Below are positions 4,828 to 7,936 of a stretch of DNA of 7,936 nucleotides, piece by piece. Each line of letters begins with the position of its first letter. Position 1 is the stretch's first letter. The DNA comes from Alkalimonas sp. (lineage in GTDB: Bacteria; Pseudomonadota; Gammaproteobacteria; Enterobacterales; Alteromonadaceae): NCBI GenBank assembly GCA_022565655.1, contig JAIUMG010000154.1, positions 1-7,936 of the forward strand, in the 5' to 3' direction. Under the pieces are notes generated by a model. That model was not told where the DNA came from and searched no databases. It saw only the letters and a list, made by a program, of their open reading frames with translations. The position numbers and the translations under genes are program-made.

Positions 4828-7272
4828 ATGAAACAATTTCTACGTGGTAGTCGGCTGTGCCTGATTGTGTTATCAGCCTGGCTGATTGCTGGTTGTGGTG
4901 GTGGTTCAGAATCTGGCACAACTCCCCCACCAGTGGTGAATACCCAACCCAACTCATTCAGTTTTGCCGCACAGTCGGATGTTGATCCTGAAGCCATTGT
5001 TACCTCCAATAGCATTACCGTTTCTGGTATCAATGCCGCGGCTAGCATTAGCATTCAAAATGGTGAGTACTCGGTCAACAATGGCGACTTTACCTCTGCT
5101 GCTGCAACGGTGAATAACGCTGCACAAATTCAGGTACGACATCAAGCTTCCTCGCAGTACTCAACCAGTCAGACGACCACTCTAACCATTGGTGGTGTCA
5201 GTGCTAATTTTGTCAGTACTACCCGGAATCAGCCGCCACCAACCGGTACTGATACACCCCCCCAGGCTGCCGTGATTTTTCCATGGTCTCAGTCCAAAAC
5301 ATCAGCTGGCACCATCACTGTGCGTGGCACAGCAACCAGCCGTAAGGGCATCAGCGCGTTGAGTGTAAACGGTGTAGCTGCCAACATTCAAAGCCAGAGT
5401 GTTGCAGCGCAGCGAGTATCGACACAAAGCGTTCATGCACAAGGCAGTGATGATGAACAAGAGGAAGAAGAGTTTGAGTGGACCGCGGATGTAGACATCG
5501 AGCCATACAGCGATGTAGAGCTGGTAGTATCGGTCACCGACTCAGATGGAAATCAGGACGCGGAAGCTGCAACAGTGCAAACCAGTACTTTGCAAGCGCC
5601 ACTTTATATTGCCTTCGATGCAGTGCATGACCGCTTGATTGGTATCATGGACAATCGAGATGTGGTTGCCATTGATCTGACTGACTTTAGTTACCAGGTA
5701 CTGGCTGTAGTTGGTGAATCAACCCAGTTTAGCCTGGACCCTGAGGGCAACCGGCTGCTGTACAGCCGATATGTTGGCACGACCTTATATCTGTTTGCTC
5801 TGGACCTGACTAATGGAGCATTCAATACCCTGCAGACCTATGAACCGCAACTGGATGAGGGCACTCAGGTCACCGCAGTACATACTCGGCTGGATGCCAC
5901 CAACCAGCTGGTTTATGTATTATTACGTCTGGCAGAGGAAGATGCCGATTATGCAACCGACATGCTGTACCGGGTCGACTTAGCGGATGAGAGTATCAGC
6001 TTACTATCTCAAAGCAGCTTAGACGATACACCTTTTTTACCGTTGTTCGAGATAGTGTGGCATAACGAAAGTTTGCTGGGCCTGTCACAAAACGGTAAGC
6101 TCATTGAAGTGGAACGCGTGACTGGCGATCGCCATGAGCTGCTCAGCCTGGATAATTCACCATTTAAGCTAACCGCTGGAGCTGCTCATAATGAGCTGTA
6201 TGTCGCGGGCTTTAAAAACATCCTCAGAGTGAACTTGAGCGGGCTGGAAACAACAGTTCTCTCGGAAGAAACTCCGACCCTGGAGTATCCTACATCGCAG
6301 ATTTCTGACATGGCTATGCTGGACGAAAACACCTTACTGGTTGCAGATTCCAGTTTTGAAGTGGTGCTGCAAATCGATACAGAAACCGGAGAGCGCTCTG
6401 GCCTCATCAGCTCTGGTATTGGCTCTGGCCGTGGCTTGCTATCGCCGCAATACCTAACTTTTGCCGATACTGCTGATACCCTTTATGTATTAGACGATGG
6501 CCAAAATGCCGCAGAGTCTCTGTTTGCGATTGATTTGACAACAGGTAACCGTACACAACTGAGTGAGATAAATCGCTCATTTAACACCTACCCGAGTGGG
6601 CTGTACTACCACGATGCCGATAATGCTTTGCTGGTTGGCTTAAGTGATGCAGTTTGGTCCGCGTCTCTTACAGACGGCAGCTTGAGCGTAATCAGCGATA
6701 GTGAAACTGGTAGTGGTGTTGACATCGGCACCCTGGCAGGTGGCGATTTTGATGCCAATACAGCCACTCTTTACATGGCTCAGTTTGCTCTGGAAAACGC
6801 CTTGTTACTGATTGATGTTACCAGCGGTGAGCGCAGCTTGCTGGAGTTTGATGGCAACGCTGGCCAAGCTGGTGTTATTACTGGCCTGAACGACGCGGCT
6901 CTGGACTTCGATGGCCAGCAACTATTCTTAGCCAGTCAGAGCCAAAGTGCCATTTACCGGCTGGATCTTGAAACGCTGGAAACAGAACTAATATTGGACC
7001 AATGCCAGAATAATATTGGACAGAACATTCTGGATATTGATGTTTCTGGCATCCAGAAGATACGCTTCGATGCAGAAAGCCAGCGTTTGCTGATTCTGGC
7101 CAGCCAGCTGGCGAGCTACGATTTGGCTGAGCAAGAGTGTCACATCGTTGGACAAAGTTCAGAGTACTACAATGCCCTCCCACTAAAAAATGGAACTTTC
7201 CTTACCACTAGTCAAGGTGCATTAAAACATATGGATCCGACAACTCAGAAACAAGTCATTATTTCCAAGTAA
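4828..7272 (+). CDS. Large lipoprotein with Ig-like domain and beta-propeller
   Basis: The 814-residue product begins with a lipoprotein signal peptide: MKQFLRG, a hydrophobic core and the lipobox LIAGC with Cys23 as the lipidated residue, followed by GGGS. Lack of Asp at +2 suggests outer-membrane sorting. Residues 43-132 form a beta-rich domain seen in many marine gammaproteobacterial lipoproteins (ITVSGI, NGEYSVNNG, TLTIGG). After a Pro/Thr linker comes an Ig-like domain (about 147-252; ITVRGTA, VNGVAA, VTDSDGN), interrupted by a Gln/Ser-rich, acidic insert (DDEQEEEE, 208-215). From about 258 to the end roughly twelve repeats of the type LYV-x-D...AIDLTTG-x-R-x-x-L indicate one or two propellers. 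The only cysteines after Cys23 are C726 and C771. No enzyme motif is seen and the ligand is unknown. The start has AAGGA six bases upstream. It appears monocistronic, ending at a terminator. Confidence 0.9.
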   Translation: MKQFLRGSRLCLIVLSAWLIAGCGGGSESGTTPPPVVNTQPNSFSFAAQSDVDPEAIVTSNSITVSGINAAASISIQNGEYSVNNGDFTSAAATVNNAAQIQVRHQASSQYSTSQTTTLTIGGVSANFVSTTRNQPPPTGTDTPPQAAVIFPWSQSKTSAGTITVRGTATSRKGISALSVNGVAANIQSQSVAAQRVSTQSVHAQGSDDEQEEEEFEWTADVDIEPYSDVELVVSVTDSDGNQDAEAATVQTSTLQAPLYIAFDAVHDRLIGIMDNRDVVAIDLTDFSYQVLAVVGESTQFSLDPEGNRLLYSRYVGTTLYLFALDLTNGAFNTLQTYEPQLDEGTQVTAVHTRLDATNQLVYVLLRLAEEDADYATDMLYRVDLADESISLLSQSSLDDTPFLPLFEIVWHNESLLGLSQNGKLIEVERVTGDRHELLSLDNSPFKLTAGAAHNELYVAGFKNILRVNLSGLETTVLSEETPTLEYPTSQISDMAMLDENTLLVADSSFEVVLQIDTETGERSGLISSGIGSGRGLLSPQYLTFADTADTLYVLDDGQNAAESLFAIDLTTGNRTQLSEINRSFNTYPSGLYYHDADNALLVGLSDAVWSASLTDGSLSVISDSETGSGVDIGTLAGGDFDANTATLYMAQFALENALLLIDVTSGERSLLEFDGNAGQAGVITGLNDAALDFDGQQLFLASQSQSAIYRLDLETLETELILDQCQNNIGQNILDIDVSGIQKIRFDAESQRLLILASQLASYDLAEQECHIVGQSSEYYNALPLKNGTFLTTSQGALKHMDPTTQKQVIISK

Positions 7273-7278
7273 ACCTCT

Positions 7279-7306
7279 AAAGGCTGGCCATCTGGCCAGC
7301 CTTTTT
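7279..7306 (+). terminator. Rho-independent terminator of the lipoprotein gene
   Basis: An 11-bp perfect stem (AAAGGCTGGCC, 7279-7289, with its complement 7294-7304) encloses an ATCT loop, and a run of five T ends at 7306. It lies seven bases after the lipoprotein stop and separates that gene from dusC. Confidence 0.93.
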
Positions 7307-7331
7307 ACTGTATTCCCATCACTGCTTTCTC

Positions 7332-7337
7332 TATAAT
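7332..7337 (+). promoter_or_regulatory. -10 box of the dusC promoter
   Basis: A perfect TATAAT lies 31 bp before the dusC start, immediately after the terminator. The -35 region at the right distance (TGTATT, 7309-7314) is poor, so the promoter may be weak or need other contacts. The short leader contains only a weak ribosome binding site (GAG at 7360-7362). Confidence 0.55.
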
Positions 7338-7368
7338 CTCCCCCCGTTAATAAAACACTGAGCAAGCC

Positions 7369-7936
7369 ATGCAAATTATCCTGGCGCCGATGGAAGGCGT
7401 GGTTGATCACCTGATGCGCGATATGCTGACCCGGATCGGTGGCTTTGATCTGTGCATTACCGAGTTTGTCCGGGTGGTGGATCAACGTTTGCCGCGCCGG
7501 GTGTTTCGCCGTATTTGCCCCGAGCTGGAACAGCAGGGTAAAACCGACGCCGGTGTGCCGGTACGGGTGCAGTTGTTGGGGCAGGAACCGCATTGGCTGG
7601 CTGAAAACGCGGTGCGAGCCGTTGAGATGGGTTCGCCCGGCATTGATTTAAACTTTGGCTGCCCGGCCAAAACCGTCAATAAAAGTCGTGGCGGTGCGGT
7701 GTTACTGAAAGAAACCGAGCGGTTGTACCAGATTGTCAAAGCCGTTCGCACGGCGGTACCGCTCGATCAGCCGGTCAGCGTGAAAATTCGGCTGGGTTAC
7801 GACGATACAGCCCTGACGCTGGATAACGCCAGTGCCATTGCCGAGGCTGGAGCTGATATGCTCACGGTGCATGCCCGCACCAAAACCGATGGCTACAAAC
7901 CACCCGCTTATTGGCCATGGATTGCCAAGATCCGCC
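7369..7936 (+). CDS. dusC: tRNA-dihydrouridine(16) synthase DusC, 3' partial
   Basis: This frame runs off the window after 189 codons of a protein normally about 310-320 residues long. It encodes an FMN- and NADPH-dependent enzyme that reduces uridine in the tRNA D-loop, at U16 in the E. coli DusC group. Visible features are the flavin-binding start LAPMEGVVDHLMRDML, the DusC-type TEFVRVVDQ-LP, RVQLLGQ, the catalytic motif NFGCPAKTVN with Cys98 (the same number as in E. coli), the conserved SVKIRLGY segment, and TVHARTK. The match to E. coli DusC, rather than DusA or DusB, rests on CITEFVRVVDQ and FRRICPEL. The start at 7369 fits the family N terminus exactly. The gene is clearly richer in G+C (about 57% on sampled lines) than its neighbours. 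Confidence 0.96.
   Translation, partial: MQIILAPMEGVVDHLMRDMLTRIGGFDLCITEFVRVVDQRLPRRVFRRICPELEQQGKTDAGVPVRVQLLGQEPHWLAENAVRAVEMGSPGIDLNFGCPAKTVNKSRGGAVLLKETERLYQIVKAVRTAVPLDQPVSVKIRLGYDDTALTLDNASAIAEAGADMLTVHARTKTDGYKPPAYWPWIAKIR

Noticed and set aside
4725..5145. Minus-strand open frames over the start of the lipoprotein gene
   Set aside because: The plus strand has a ribosome binding site, signal peptide and lipobox here; the opposite frames are low-complexity reflections of it.
6878..7183. A 101-codon minus-strand open frame in the lipoprotein gene
   Set aside because: It lies opposite clear propeller repeats and shows no motif of its own.
7222..7751. Minus-strand open frames across the terminator and dusC
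   Set aside because: One of them runs through the intrinsic terminator, and both are antisense to a highly conserved tRNA-modifying enzyme.

Overview
The window looks like chromosomal DNA of a free-living, probably aquatic gammaproteobacterium. The reasons are a DusC-type tRNA-dihydrouridine synthase, a two-component-type propeller receptor fused to GGDEF, a DUF924 protein, a YCII-domain protein and a lipobox signal. The genus cannot be fixed from the sequence. Base composition, counted by hand on sample lines, is about 50% G+C over the first 7.3 kb, lower in the intergenic regions, and about 57% in the last gene.

Layout: (1) Positions 3-2660 (+) hold the 3' part of a large membrane sensor. 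It has fourteen visible propeller motifs, a Y_Y_Y domain, one membrane helix and a complete GGDEF domain with an inhibitory RxxD site. Its true start lies left of the window. (2) Positions 2680-3796 (-) hold a probable two-gene unit, a GNAT acetyltransferase followed by a DUF924 protein, converging on the sensor gene with a 19-bp gap. (3) Positions 3797-3988 form a divergent spacer with a candidate promoter and several short perfect inverted repeats. (4) Positions 3989-4288 (+) encode a YCII-domain protein. (5) Positions 4289-4827 carry no intact normal-sized gene. They contain a 38-codon minus-strand fragment with a good ribosome binding site, resembling the start of a DUF1707-like protein, plus AT-rich sequence and perhaps other decayed coding DNA. 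(6) Positions 4828-7272 (+) encode a large lipoprotein with an N-terminal beta-rich domain, an Ig-like domain and a long repeat-built propeller, followed by a strong intrinsic terminator. (7) From 7369 (+) to the window end is the first half of dusC behind its own -10 box.

The genes do not form one obvious pathway. The sensor probably converts an extracytoplasmic signal into cyclic di-GMP. The GNAT/DUF924 pair, the YCII protein and dusC look like small metabolic or housekeeping units, and the lipoprotein is a surface or periplasmic protein of unknown ligand. I see no CRISPR array, transposase, phage gene, toxin-antitoxin pair, tRNA or rRNA. No clearly new multi-gene system is visible. The most interesting items are the fourteen-repeat diguanylate cyclase, the truncated gene beside yciI-like, and the unusual lipoprotein.
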